A DNA stretch of 21,162 nt. It comes from SIAJ01 sp035258765 (lineage in GTDB: Bacteria > Planctomycetota > Planctomycetia > Gemmatales > Gemmataceae). Under the pieces are notes generated by a model that saw only the letters and a list, made by a program, of their open reading frames with translations, was not told where the DNA came from and made no database searches. Location: assembly GCA_035258765.1 (NCBI GenBank), contig DATFWZ010000732.1, positions 1 through 21,162 on the forward strand, in the 5' to 3' direction. How positions within the stretch are numbered: position 1 is the first letter of the stretch; each line of letters opens with the position of its first letter. The translations under genes and the position numbers were made by a program. Shown here one piece after another: positions 9,415 to 17,129 of the stretch.

Positions 9415-10563
9415 TTACGCGGCTCGGTTGGCGGTCTTCTCGCCGGCGAAGGCGGCCAGGCTGTCCACCACGTGTTGCTTCTGGGCCTCGGTCATCTCGG
9501 GGTAGATCGGGACGGCCAAGCTCGTCCGGGCGGCCTCCTCGCTGTGCGGGAAGTCGCCCGGGCGGTGGCCCAGGTACCCGAAGCACTGCTGCAGGTGCAT
9601 CGGGACCGGGTAGTAGATCTCCGTCCCGATCTGGTGGACCTTGAGGAACTCCTTCAACCCGTCGCGGTCGCGGGTGCGGATCACGTACTGGTTGAAGATG
9701 TGCCGGGACTCGACCACCGGCGGCGGAGTAACTACCGACCGCAACAGCGGGTTCGCCTCGATCGCCTTGGTGTAGAACTCCGCGTTCGCCCGCCGGGCGG
9801 CCGTCCACTGGTCCAGGTACTTGAGCTTCACCGACAGGACGGCCGCGTGGATGGTGTCGAGGCGGAAGTTGCCGCCGACCTCGTCGTGGTAGTACTTCAC
9901 CTCGGCCCCGTGCCCGCGGAGCCTGAGCAGGCGCTTCGCCAGAGCGTCGTCGTTCGTGGTGCAGGCCCCGGCGTCGCCGACGGCCCCGAGGTTCTTGGAC
10001 GGGAAGAACGAGAAGCAGCCGATGTCGCCGATCGACCCGGCCCGCTTGCCCTGGTACTCCGACCCGATCGCCTGGGCCGCGTCCTCAATCACCGGCAACT
10101 TGTGTCGGCGGGCGACGTCCATGATCGCGCCCATGTCGGCGCACTGGCCGAACAGGTGGACCGGCATGATCGCCTTGGTTCGCGGGGTGACGGCCGCTTC
10201 GATCGCCTTCGCGTCGATGTTGAACGTGGCCGGCTCGATGTCCACGAACACCGGCCGGGCGCCGAGCCGGGCGATGGAGCCGGCGGTGGCGAAGAACGTG
10301 TACGGGGTGGTGATGATCTCGTCCCCGAGCCCGACGTCGAGGACCATGAGGGCGACGAGGAGGGCGTCGGTCCCGGAGCTGACGCCGATCGCGTGCTTGC
10401 ACCCGCAGTACCGGGCGACTTCCTTCTCGAGCTGGGCGACCTCCGGGCCGTTGATGCACAATTGCGACTCGAGGACCCGATCGACGGCCGGGCGGATCTC
10501 GTCCCGGAGGGCGGCGTACTGGGCCTTCAGGTCGAGAAGGGGGACCGAGACGGGTTTACTCAT
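9415..10563 (-). CDS. DegT/DnrJ/EryC1/StrS-family PLP-dependent sugar aminotransferase
   Basis: The product has 382 residues, a usual length for the family. It starts with VPLLDLKAQYAALRDEI, has SSGTDALLVAL at about 62-72 (phosphate and ring contacts of PLP), TPYTFFATAG near 86-95, IEDAAQAIGSEYQG near 159-172, and the PLP lysine Lys190 in CFSFFPSKNLGAVGDAG. These enzymes aminate keto-sugars bound to a nucleotide. Next to a WbpA-like dehydrogenase, the closest known role is WbpE, which makes the 3-amino group of a 2,3-diamino uronic acid, but other keto-sugars are possible. It is the first gene of the minus-strand locus. Its upstream region (10564-10915) is shared with a divergent gene, so the operon promoter is probably there. 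Confidence 0.92.
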   Translation of the reverse strand: MSKPVSVPLLDLKAQYAALRDEIRPAVDRVLESQLCINGPEVAQLEKEVARYCGCKHAIGVSSGTDALLVALMVLDVGLGDEIITTPYTFFATAGSIARLGARPVFVDIEPATFNIDAKAIEAAVTPRTKAIMPVHLFGQCADMGAIMDVARRHKLPVIEDAAQAIGSEYQGKRAGSIGDIGCFSFFPSKNLGAVGDAGACTTNDDALAKRLLRLRGHGAEVKYYHDEVGGNFRLDTIHAAVLSVKLKYLDQWTAARRANAEFYTKAIEANPLLRSVVTPPPVVESRHIFNQYVIRTRDRDGLKEFLKVHQIGTEIYYPVPMHLQQCFGYLGHRPGDFPHSEEAARTSLAVPIYPEMTEAQKQHVVDSLAAFAGEKTANRAA

Positions 10564-10915
10564 GCGATGTCATCCGGTCGGTCGGGGTGTCGCGGGCGCA
10601 GGGTTTCGCGAATCGTCCGGGGCCGGGCCATCCTGCCCGGGGTCCGCGACCCTACTCTCTTTCGGCAGGCCCCGGCAACGGACCTAAATTCTACCGATTT
10701 TCCATGACGCGGATAGATGGACTTGGCCGCAAGCGATCGCCCGTAATCCTTACCCAGATTGCCTTTCTTGCGCTCGCGAGGCGCGCTCGCTCGACCACAC
10801 CGAACCACCCGCGCAGCTTGCCCAGCTTTCGAGATCGACGGGCCGGGCGCGTCCGAATCGCTCGGACCGCCCCCCGCCCGGGACGATACTCTCCCGGCCA
10901 ACGAAGGAGGGTGCC
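10564..10915. other. Divergent intergenic region between polysaccharide operon and secreted-protein gene
   Basis: This 352-base stretch separates two genes transcribed away from each other and should hold both promoters. The part from about 10685 to 10765 is less GC-rich than the surroundings. On the minus strand it contains a TAGAAT hexamer at 10693-10688 that resembles a -10 box, though no good -35 partner is visible. A short hairpin, CCGGGC at 10623-10628 with GCCCGG at 10635-10640, would be in the leader of the operon. On the plus strand AAGGAGG at 10904-10910 is the ribosome site of the next gene. I see no gene here. Confidence 0.4.
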
Positions 10916-11512
10916 GTGCGTAGTTTGTTTATTCTGGGTTGGGTCGGGGTGTTGGTCGGCGGTGCCGCAGCGCAGCCGCCGGTGCAAACCGAATTCGCGA
11001 CAGAGCGGACTGTGATCGCTGTTCCCGGACCCGTCTCCGCGAGCCACGCCTACACGCCGGACATGCTCCTCAAGATGCCGGAATGCGAGCTCGCCGAGAT
11101 CTACCGCAAGTCTCCCCCGGCCCCGGTCCCTTGCGGGTTCACGCCCGGGCTAATCATCTACAAGCCCGGATCGCTGGTCACCACCCCAGTCGCCCGGCTG
11201 TCGCAGGTGACGGCGTGGCAGGGCAAGTACTTCCCGCCGGACGGGACGACGTACAACGTGACGTTCGGCCTGCCGACGGTGCGGGCGACGATCTACCCGG
11301 GCGACAGCTGGTTCGACGGCGGGCCGACCACCGTTTTCGACTACTCGGAGACCTCGTTTCTGTTCCCCCGATGTCGCGACGAAGTGCGCGAGGTGTCGCC
11401 GGGCGTCTACCTGGGCATTCTCTACCGCCGGACCCGATGCGGGCCGAAGATCCGCACGTGGTTTGCCCTCGACGCTCGAGATCGAAAGGGATGCTGCGTT
11501 GGCGAGAAGTGA
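10916..11512 (+). CDS. Small secreted protein of unknown function
   Basis: The product has 198 residues and starts at a GTG. The start is fixed by a near-perfect ribosome site, AAGGAGG, six bases upstream, and by the signal peptide that follows (MRSLFILGWVGVLVGGAAAQ, cleavage probably after residue 19 or 20). The mature part contains the phrase MPECELAEIYRKS, a WQGKYF motif, a series of beta strands and four to six cysteines. The WQGK...VLDY-like...YLGILYRR order loosely recalls the GXWXG/DUF4334 lipocalin-like family, but this is only a resemblance and I do not assign a function. It stands alone with its own terminator at 11579-11616, so it is probably a single-gene transcript. The strong translation start suggests high expression. 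Location should be periplasmic or surface. Confidence 0.75.
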   Translation: MRSLFILGWVGVLVGGAAAQPPVQTEFATERTVIAVPGPVSASHAYTPDMLLKMPECELAEIYRKSPPAPVPCGFTPGLIIYKPGSLVTTPVARLSQVTAWQGKYFPPDGTTYNVTFGLPTVRATIYPGDSWFDGGPTTVFDYSETSFLFPRCRDEVREVSPGVYLGILYRRTRCGPKIRTWFALDARDRKGCCVGEK

Positions 11513-11578
11513 ATAATCGCCGGCGGGGACGCGTCGGAAAAGTGCTCCGCTTTGCGGCGGACGCCCCACAAGGGAAGG

Positions 11579-11616
11579 GCGGGGCCGGGGTCCAAACCCC
11601 GGTCCCGCTTGTTTTT
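11579..11616 (+). terminator. Intrinsic terminator after the secreted-protein gene
   Basis: GCGGGGCCGGGGT at 11579-11591 pairs with ACCCCGGTCCCGC at 11596-11608, giving a 13-base-pair stem with a single G-U pair and a CCAA loop. TTGTTTTT follows at 11609-11616. This is a textbook rho-independent terminator for plus-strand transcription. It lies 67 bases after the stop of the secreted protein. The convergent phosphofructokinase gene ends 17 bases further on; on that strand the hairpin lacks a clean U run, so it may stop that transcript only weakly. Confidence 0.9.
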
Positions 11617-11632
11617 GCCGCGAACGACAAGC

Positions 11633-12958
11633 CTACATTGTCGCCACCACCTCGAACCGTTTCTTGAACTCCTCCGGCGACAGGTTCGTCAGCCCGGCGA
11701 GCGCCCGCAGGCGGGCCGGCTCCTCCACATCGGACGGCTCCAGGCGGACCATGTACCGCTTGGCGCACAGGAACGACTCGCTATCTACGTTCACCTTTCG
11801 CGGCTTCATCCGCTGCGTCTTTGGGTCGATCATCTGCTCGAACGGCAGCGGCACCATCCGCCCGTCCACGAAGCTGATCACCGCCCCGTACTGCGTCGCC
11901 GCGTCGCTGGCGAGGAACTTGACCGCGCCGTAGCCGAGGTCGCGGGTGTACTCCGCGTCGAACGGGATCGGGTCGGCGCTGCGCAGCTCGTAGCCCAGGT
12001 CCTTGTCGATGAAGTCCACCTTGAGGCCGATCTCCTTGAGCCGTTTCTTCAAGAAGTCTTTAATGATCCGGCCGAATTCCAGCTCCCCGAGACGCAGGTG
12101 TCCGTGGTCGTCGCGCTCGATGCGGCCGTACGCCTTGAGGTCGTCGCCCAGCGCGGCGACCAGCCCCTTCTCGCCGATCGACTCGATCAACCCCTCGGCC
12201 AGGACCGCGACGCCGTAGTCGCGGCCGAGCACCCGGCGCTTGAGGATGGCCCCGATGATCAGGTCGGTGACGGCCTCCAGCGTCACCGGGGTGCCGCGAA
12301 ACTCCTCCGGGATGATCGTGATCGTCGAGGCCGACGACTTGCCGATGCCCAGAGCCAGGTGCCCCGCGGCCCGGCCCATCGAGATGATGATGTACCAGCG
12401 GCCGGTCGTCTTCGCGTCCGCGTGCAGGGCCCGGGTGGTCAGCGTGCCGTAGTGCCGGGCCGTCTCGAACCCGAACGTCGGCGTCCCCTCGGGCAGGGGC
12501 AGATCGTTGTCGATCGTCTTGGGGACGTGGCAGACGCGCATGAATTTGGCGTCCCCCGGCCCGCGGACCGCCCCGGGGCCGACCCGCTTGGCCACCTGGC
12601 TGGCGGAGAACGCGGTGTCGTCGCCGCCGATGGTGACCAGGCACTCGATCCCCATCTCCTTGAACACCCGGAGCACGTTGGCCATGTGTTCTTCCTTCTT
12701 GGCCGGGTTGGTCCGGGCGGTGCCCAGGATACTGCCGCCGCGCAGGTAGCTGGCCGCGACCTCCTCGATGGTCAACTTGCGGTTGTGCTGGGCGGAGCCT
12801 TCGACGAGGTGCCGGAAGCCGTTCTGGAAGCCGATCACGTCCATGCCGTGGTTGAGGATGGCCTCGATGGTGACGGACGAGATGACGCCGTTGATGCCCG
12901 GGGCGGGGCCGCCGCCGACGAGGATGCCGAGTCTCTTACCGTGAAGGGAACTGGCCAT
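11633..12958 (-). CDS. pfp: Pyrophosphate-dependent 6-phosphofructokinase
   Basis: The product has 441 residues. It phosphorylates fructose 6-phosphate with pyrophosphate, reversibly, in glycolysis and gluconeogenesis. The N-terminal nucleotide/PPi loop is GILVGGGPAPGINGVI at 11-26. GGDDT at 111-115 has Asp where ATP-dependent enzymes have Gly, and PKTIDND at 146-152 has Lys where ATP enzymes have Gly; both are the accepted marks of PPi dependence, with the catalytic Asp in TIDND. MGRAAGHLAL near 194-203 is the substrate-binding MGR motif. Length and the IPEEF segment agree with the long PPi-PFK clade. The start is the ATG at 12958; no clear ribosome site is visible before it. It shares no obvious operon with its neighbours. 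Confidence 0.93.
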   Translation of the reverse strand: MASSLHGKRLGILVGGGPAPGINGVISSVTIEAILNHGMDVIGFQNGFRHLVEGSAQHNRKLTIEEVAASYLRGGSILGTARTNPAKKEEHMANVLRVFKEMGIECLVTIGGDDTAFSASQVAKRVGPGAVRGPGDAKFMRVCHVPKTIDNDLPLPEGTPTFGFETARHYGTLTTRALHADAKTTGRWYIIISMGRAAGHLALGIGKSSASTITIIPEEFRGTPVTLEAVTDLIIGAILKRRVLGRDYGVAVLAEGLIESIGEKGLVAALGDDLKAYGRIERDDHGHLRLGELEFGRIIKDFLKKRLKEIGLKVDFIDKDLGYELRSADPIPFDAEYTRDLGYGAVKFLASDAATQYGAVISFVDGRMVPLPFEQMIDPKTQRMKPRKVNVDSESFLCAKRYMVRLEPSDVEEPARLRALAGLTNLSPEEFKKRFEVVATM

Positions 12959-13004
12959 GACTGGTTGGCGCGGTGCTGCCGTATATGGTTGGTGGGAAAC
13001 GAGT

Positions 13005-13058
13005 TAGCCGTGGCGCGAGGTTGGAGCGCGTTGGGGCTCCAGGTTCGCGCCACGGCTA
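13005..13058. repeat. 54-base palindromic element (long two-part hairpin)
   Basis: TAGCCGTGGCGCGA at 13005-13018 is the exact reverse complement of TCGCGCCACGGCTA at 13045-13058. Inside it, TGGAGC at 13022-13027 pairs exactly with GCTCCA at 13036-13041 around an 8-base loop, with GGT on both sides as an internal loop. The element lies between the anchored-protein gene and the phosphofructokinase gene, both on the minus strand. There is no T run after it on either strand, so it is not a standard intrinsic terminator. Its head, GTTAGCCGTGGCGCG, resembles the arm of the element at 18010-18146, which suggests a dispersed repeat family. Confidence 0.75.
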
Positions 13059-13161
13059 GACGGTCGGGTTCGCCGGGGATTTAGACTGGGGAATCTTGCG
13101 GCGGATTCAAGGGGTGACGGGGGCCGGGACGGTCCCCGCCCACGATTGGCGCTGATCGACG

Positions 13162-14760
13162 CTAAAAGTCCAAAACGATTCCCGGCCCGGGGAACGTCCC
13201 CCAGAATGGGCTATCGTAGGCGCCGTTGACGGGCCGCCGGAATCGTTCGAGGTTCCACGACTCGATGGATTCCGGGGCGGCCGTGGAGGGCTTCCAATCC
13301 GTGTCGCACATCAAGTTCAATAACGAGCGGCCGCCGGCGAAGATCGCATTCGTTCGCCTCAGCAGACGGAGCGGGTTTAACTCAAACTGCTCGAACCCGA
13401 CAAGCGGCGGGTCGTACCTCAACGCGTCGCGGAGCGTCAGCTGCCCGAGCCACTCGCGAACGTCCATATCGCACGGCTGGTCCACTTCGGGACACTCACT
13501 CCCGACCGGGATCTTGTCGGGAGCCGGCGAGCTGAGGACGGCCGGGATCAGTGCCTTCAACAACTCTTCTACGGGAACCATGCCCGCGGCCGGGGCGGCC
13601 GCGCCGACTTCTCGCGGCATTGGCCCGCGGTCGTCGGTCGTGTCCGGGCGGATGCCGGTGATCTTCCCCTCCGGGGGGACGAGGTCGATTGACGTTTGCT
13701 CGGACGACTGTGCGATACCCGTGTTGCCGGCCGTGTCGCTGGCGGACACGCGCAGAAACACCTTCGGCGGCAAGTCCTTCGGGACTTTCCAGGTGAAATG
13801 CCCTCCCCCGTCCACTTGTTTGCCGGATGCGATCAGGTGCCATTGACGGGCGTCGAGGCTGTATTCGACGCGAACACTGTCGAGGTCGAGATGTGGGTCG
13901 GTTGCATCCCATCTAATCAAAACGGTCCCGGGTTGATTCGGAATCGGACGAACCGGGAACACCGTTACCTTTGGAGGCGTCGTATCGAGCTCCAGCACCT
14001 TGTCAGGCAATTGACCCGATTTTGGCTCCGGGGTGCGCATGCCGGACTCACTCTCGAACACCAGCCTGAAGCCGTAATCCCCGTCCGGACCTGACACGCG
14101 GGCACGCAATGATGACCGGACCCCTTCGACGCGATCATGCTTCTCCCACGTCTTGCCCCTGTCCCGCGTTATCCACAGTTCCACGGCCTTCACCGGCGAA
14201 AGTCCGACCTTCGTGACTTGGAAGTCGAGTGCCACGGATCGGGTGTTGAGTAGCTTCGGCCCCGAGTCCTCAATGACCTTTGGCGGCGGCGCGACCGGGG
14301 ACCCAGCAACATCCAGATCCGCGATCCGCGGCTCCGGCGGCCGCGGGTCGGCCGGCAGGGGCGGCTGGAATTCCGCCCCCCCGCCCTTCTCGGGAATCTT
14401 GATGCCCGGCACTGGCACCGCTGGCACATCGTCCTTGCCCGCCTGAACCAGCACCGCCGGCGTCGGCTCCGACTTGTCCACGACCGTCGTATCTTTCCAC
14501 AGCCCCTTCTCGATGATCTTGAAGTTGAGGTCATTCTTGTTGACCTCGATCTCGTCGGGCGACGTGGCCTGGCCGACCGGCGGCATGATAGCCGGGGGCT
14601 CCATCATCGGCGTCTGAATGGACCGCTCGGGGACCGGGGCCGCGGACACGAGGGTCACGTTGGGTGGCGTGGTCGTCGGCGGGCGGGTGAGGAGCTGACC
14701 GAGGAAAAACGCAGCGGCGAATCCGGCGCCGAACAGCGCGGCCCGAAGCCAGGGGGACAT
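13162..14760 (-). CDS. Membrane-anchored protein with tandem Ig/fibronectin-like domains
   Basis: The product has 532 residues. The ATG at 14760 is chosen because it follows a GAGGA box and starts at the hydrophobic anchor (residues 4-24, with AALFGAGFAAAFFLGQLL); the frame itself opens further upstream at 14910 but those residues look non-coding. A proline-rich linker (about 26-165) is followed by two beta-sandwich domains: about 176-262 with VELWITRDRGKTWEKHD, and about 263-360 with IRWDATDPHLDLDSVRVEYS and FLRVSASDTAGNTG. Paired domains of this style are common in planctomycete surface proteins. The C-terminal 110 residues, including a CPEVDQPCDMDVREW segment, are unrecognised. The anchor is N-terminal, so the bulk should be outside the inner membrane. 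No enzymatic motif is seen, and a structural or binding role is only a guess. Confidence 0.75.
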   Translation of the reverse strand: MSPWLRAALFGAGFAAAFFLGQLLTRPPTTTPPNVTLVSAAPVPERSIQTPMMEPPAIMPPVGQATSPDEIEVNKNDLNFKIIEKGLWKDTTVVDKSEPTPAVLVQAGKDDVPAVPVPGIKIPEKGGGAEFQPPLPADPRPPEPRIADLDVAGSPVAPPPKVIEDSGPKLLNTRSVALDFQVTKVGLSPVKAVELWITRDRGKTWEKHDRVEGVRSSLRARVSGPDGDYGFRLVFESESGMRTPEPKSGQLPDKVLELDTTPPKVTVFPVRPIPNQPGTVLIRWDATDPHLDLDSVRVEYSLDARQWHLIASGKQVDGGGHFTWKVPKDLPPKVFLRVSASDTAGNTGIAQSSEQTSIDLVPPEGKITGIRPDTTDDRGPMPREVGAAAPAAGMVPVEELLKALIPAVLSSPAPDKIPVGSECPEVDQPCDMDVREWLGQLTLRDALRYDPPLVGFEQFELNPLRLLRRTNAIFAGGRSLLNLMCDTDWKPSTAAPESIESWNLERFRRPVNGAYDSPFWGTFPGPGIVLDF

Positions 14761-14868
14761 GAGTCGGTCCTCGTCCGTGAGGGTCGCGGCCTGGGAGAGG
14801 CCGCGTGTTCCGAAAGCGGTCGGAGTATAGGGGGATCGCGGGAGGGGTGTCGAGGTCAAGCGTGCCCT

Positions 14869-14882
14869 GGGAAAGGTTTCCC
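14869..14882. promoter_or_regulatory. Possible operator: 14-base symmetric site
   Basis: GGGAAA and TTTCCC are exact inverted halves with a two-base centre. The site is 109 bases upstream of the anchored-protein start, where a promoter would be expected. A dimeric regulator could bind it, but a site of this length can also arise by chance. Confidence 0.25.
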
Positions 14883-14977
14883 AATCTGCCCTACGGGACG
14901 TTCGGTGCAATTGAAATCACTTCATGCGACGTAAAGGACGTGCCAAGGACAAGTTGGGAGGAGGGCCTTCACCGTAC

Positions 14978-15078
14978 CTGTAGCGGCTGCGTGACAGCTA
15001 CAGTTCGCACGTGGGCACCGGCCGACAAGATCGGAATCTTGTCGCCACAACCCGTGGCACAAGATTCCGATCTTGTGC
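14978..15078. repeat. Cluster of three tandem hairpins, two of them a mirrored REP-like pair
   Basis: CTGTAGC at 14978-14984 pairs with GCTACAG at 14997-15003. Then come two 22-base hairpins: CGACAAGATCGGAATCTTGT plus CG at 15023-15044, and GCACAAGATTCCGATCTTGT plus GC at 15057-15078. Each has 9-base-pair arms around a 4-base loop. They share the ACAAGAT arm, but the loops are inverted relative to each other (CGGA versus TCCG) and the outer two base pairs are swapped from CG to GC while still pairing. The two units can therefore fold alone or together into one long stem across CCACAACCCGTGG. This layout is typical of paired repetitive extragenic palindromes. The cluster ends 6 bases before the stop of the 180-residue gene. 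Confidence 0.75.
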
Positions 15079-15084
15079 TCTCGC

Positions 15085-15627
15085 TCAACCGCCGAACAGG
15101 CGAGCAGATTCGCCGTCGGTTTGCAGTTCGTCGAGTTCCTTTCGCACCCGGTTGAGGCCCACGGCGCAAAGTTCAAACTCGACCCCGAGCCGCTTGAGCA
15201 CCGCCGACTCCTCGCGGTACATGTCGTCGTCGAACGACCCGGCGATCAGGTACGACCTCTTGCCTTGCAGGGTGTAACTGACGAACGAGTCGCGGGACCA
15301 GCCGGCCTCCTGCCGCTTCACCGCCTCCGGGAACAGCCCCGTCCAGAACAGGGTGAAGTCACCGATATGGCGGTGGTATTCGCGGCGGGTGCGGCCCTCC
15401 GGTGGGATTTCCTCGGCCTCCATAACCATCTCCGCAACTTCGGTCAGCGGCCGGCCGTGCGGACCCTGCAGCCGGTATACGGCGTTGAAGTGTGTGAACC
15501 GGGTCAGCAGTTCGGACACATAATCGATGAGCGGCGGGTCGGTAACGCCGATCGCGGTCAGGAAGGCGTGTTCGGTGAGGCCGGCGAACAGCCGGCGCAA
15601 AGGGTGGTTGGGCGGCGTGGACCACAT
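15085..15627 (-). CDS. Conserved-looking protein of unknown function, 180 residues
   Basis: I do not recognise this protein. It starts at the ATG at 15627, with a GAGGG box upstream. It has no signal peptide or membrane segment, so it is probably cytoplasmic. Visible features are an N-terminal helical stretch (LRRLFAGLTEHAFLTAIGV), the acidic helix LTEVAEMVMEAEEI near 61-74, an aromatic segment GDFTLFWTGLFPEAV near 89-103, and SRDSFVSYTLQGKRSYLIAG near 111-130. The last 60 residues form an alternating charged helix pattern ending with RLFGG. Codon use matches the neighbours, and the residue pattern is that of a folded protein, so it is very likely real. Its stop is six bases from a hairpin cluster. 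Neighbours give no hint of its role. Confidence 0.65.
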   Translation of the reverse strand: MWSTPPNHPLRRLFAGLTEHAFLTAIGVTDPPLIDYVSELLTRFTHFNAVYRLQGPHGRPLTEVAEMVMEAEEIPPEGRTRREYHRHIGDFTLFWTGLFPEAVKRQEAGWSRDSFVSYTLQGKRSYLIAGSFDDDMYREESAVLKRLGVEFELCAVGLNRVRKELDELQTDGESARLFGG

Positions 15628-16013
15628 GGCGCGTGCCCTCGGTCAGTCCCGGGATCCGGGCCTCGCGGAGAGGGGACGAGGCTATTTCATTATTCGCCAT
15701 CCACATAGAAATCGGCGTGCGGGCTGTCAACGAGAGGTTGGCCCATCTTTTTCTTGTCCGCGCCCGTCTTAATTCTGAATTACCCCTATTGACCAGACGC
15801 GAAAAATAGCACACCCGGCACAGAACTTCTGGGCGTAGCTGATTTTTGCAGATTACCCAGCCTTCGACAGGCCCGGAACATTCCGTTCCATCGCTACAAC
15901 GCGATTTGACTTCGATCTCGCATGAACTAAGTAGCTTTAGGCGGCCGCCCCCCTTCGGTCCGGCCTGAACAACCGGTTCCGACGGCGCGATCGCCCGAGA
16001 AGAGAGCGAATCT
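15628..16013. other. AT-richer divergent region upstream of the kinase/regulator pair
   Basis: This 386-base stretch separates the minus-strand 180-residue gene from the plus-strand histidine kinase and should contain both promoters. From about 15690 to 15925 it is much less GC-rich than the surrounding genes. It contains a perfect 13-base palindrome, TAATTCTGAATTA, at 15770-15782, and a TTGACC hexamer at 15789-15794 that could be a -35 box, though no matching -10 box at 17 bases is clear. GGAACATTCCGTTCC near 15878-15892 is another short symmetric stretch. No gene is seen. Confidence 0.45.
15770..15782. promoter_or_regulatory. Possible operator: 13-base AT-rich palindrome
   Basis: TAATTC and GAATTA are exact inverted halves around one T. 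The site lies in the divergent region before the kinase gene, directly before a TTGACC hexamer. It could be a target for the adjacent XRE-type regulator, which would make the pair autoregulated. That link is inference from position alone. Confidence 0.3.
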
Positions 16014-17129
16014 GTGACGGACAGTGGGGTTCCCGCCCGGGTGTCGTTTCTGACTCGACTGCTCGGATCATCCGACGGTTGGGCAAATGCCCCGGAGATG
16101 CTTACCGACTTTTGCACCGCCTTCGGGGCGAAGGCCGCCGGCTTGCGATGGCCGGCCGAGGGCCCCGCGGTGCTGCTGGCCCAGACTGCGGTGATGCCCA
16201 ACCCCCCGTTTCAGTCCCCGCTCCAAATTTCCGGGCAGCCTGCCGGCTCCTTTTGGGCGGATGTTCCAGGCGACAGCGACCGGAATTTCCTGCAGCTGGC
16301 CGCGAACGCTGTCGCGAATTCGCCGGCGCTAACGCGCTTCCTCGGCCCCGTCGCCGAGCAGGCCCGGATCGCCCAGCGGCTCGAGGATGCCGCCCGCGTG
16401 GCCGGCCGCGTCGCCCACGACTTTGACAACGTTTTTCAGGGGGTTACCGGTTTCGCCTCCCTGGCACTCGACCAGTTGCCGCCGAACACGCCGGCGCACC
16501 AGAACGTTCGCGAGGCGGATAGCGCCGCCCGGCACGGGATGAAGTTCTGTGCCCAGCTTCACCAGCTCAGCCGCGGCGGGCAGGCGAAGCCGCTGCCCGC
16601 GGGGGTGTCCAACGCCCTGGCCCGCGAGGTCGCCCGCCTCGTCAATACGGCCCCGAACGTCCGGATCGAATCGGAGGTCGCGGCCGACCTGCCGGCGGTG
16701 GCCATCGAGGGCGGCGGATTGCAGATGATCCTCGGCCACCTACTGGATAACGCGGTCGAGGCGAGTCCCAAGGACGGGTTGGTCCAGTTAACGGCCCGGC
16801 TGGTGGAGCTCGCCCCGGCCGACCTGGCGGGGTTTCTCGGCCGCCCAGCGACCGGGCCGCACGTCGAGGTGCGGATCGCCGACTCTGGGCCCGGGTTGCC
16901 TGACGAGGCCCGGCGGCGGGTGTTTGTTGAGCCGTTCTTTACCACGAAGTTCCGCCACCGCGGGCTCAGCCTCGCGGTGGTTTACCGAATGCTGTACGCG
17001 CACCGCGGCGGGGTCCAGGTGGACGCCGCGCCGGGCCGGGGGACGACGATCCGCGTCGTGTTCCCCCTGGCCGCGGCGCGGGTCCCGGCCCTGGAAGCCG
17101 GCCGCTCTTCCGGAGGCTCTGTGAAATGA
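16014..17129 (+). CDS. Soluble sensor histidine kinase
   Basis: The product has 371 residues and starts at a GTG with an AGAGAG stretch upstream. Residues about 10-115 look like a degenerate GAF sensor domain. The H-box is AGRVAHDFDNVFQGVTGFAS with the phospho-acceptor His135. The ATPase domain has its N-box at LQMILGHLLDNAVEASP (Asn246), G1 as IADSGPGLP near 288-296 and the F-box as VEPFFTTK near 305-312. The usual GxGLGL of the G2 box is replaced by RHRGLSLAVV, so nucleotide binding may be altered. No transmembrane segment is present, so the signal is cytoplasmic. The stop overlaps the ATG of the response regulator (ATGA), which makes that protein the obvious partner. Function as an active kinase is likely but not certain given the changed G2 box. 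Confidence 0.85.
   Translation: MTDSGVPARVSFLTRLLGSSDGWANAPEMLTDFCTAFGAKAAGLRWPAEGPAVLLAQTAVMPNPPFQSPLQISGQPAGSFWADVPGDSDRNFLQLAANAVANSPALTRFLGPVAEQARIAQRLEDAARVAGRVAHDFDNVFQGVTGFASLALDQLPPNTPAHQNVREADSAARHGMKFCAQLHQLSRGGQAKPLPAGVSNALAREVARLVNTAPNVRIESEVAADLPAVAIEGGGLQMILGHLLDNAVEASPKDGLVQLTARLVELAPADLAGFLGRPATGPHVEVRIADSGPGLPDEARRRVFVEPFFTTKFRHRGLSLAVVYRMLYAHRGGVQVDAAPGRGTTIRVVFPLAAARVPALEAGRSSGGSVK

Larger units (their letters stand above)
14761..15084. other. Intergenic region rich in palindromes
   Basis: This 324-base gap lies between two minus-strand genes. The half nearer the anchored-protein gene holds an 8-base-pair hairpin in its leader (CGCGGCCT at 14785-14792 with AGGCCGCG at 14798-14805) and a short symmetric site, GGGAAAGGTTTCCC, at 14869-14882. 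The half nearer the 180-residue gene holds three tandem hairpins at 14978-15078, listed separately. I see no credible gene here; short open frames in it simply read through the palindromes. Confidence 0.6.

Noticed and set aside
10623..10640. Short hairpin in the operon leader as a riboswitch or attenuator
   Set aside because: Only six base pairs, no terminator-like U run, and no conserved aptamer pattern; such hairpins are expected by chance in this composition.
11552..13084. 510-residue open frame on the plus strand
   Set aside because: It is antisense to the phosphofructokinase gene and runs through the palindrome at 13005-13058. No ribosome site or family motif is seen.
14922..15176. 84-residue minus-strand frame over the hairpin cluster
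   Set aside because: It is made largely of the palindromic hairpins and overlaps the end of the 180-residue gene in another frame.
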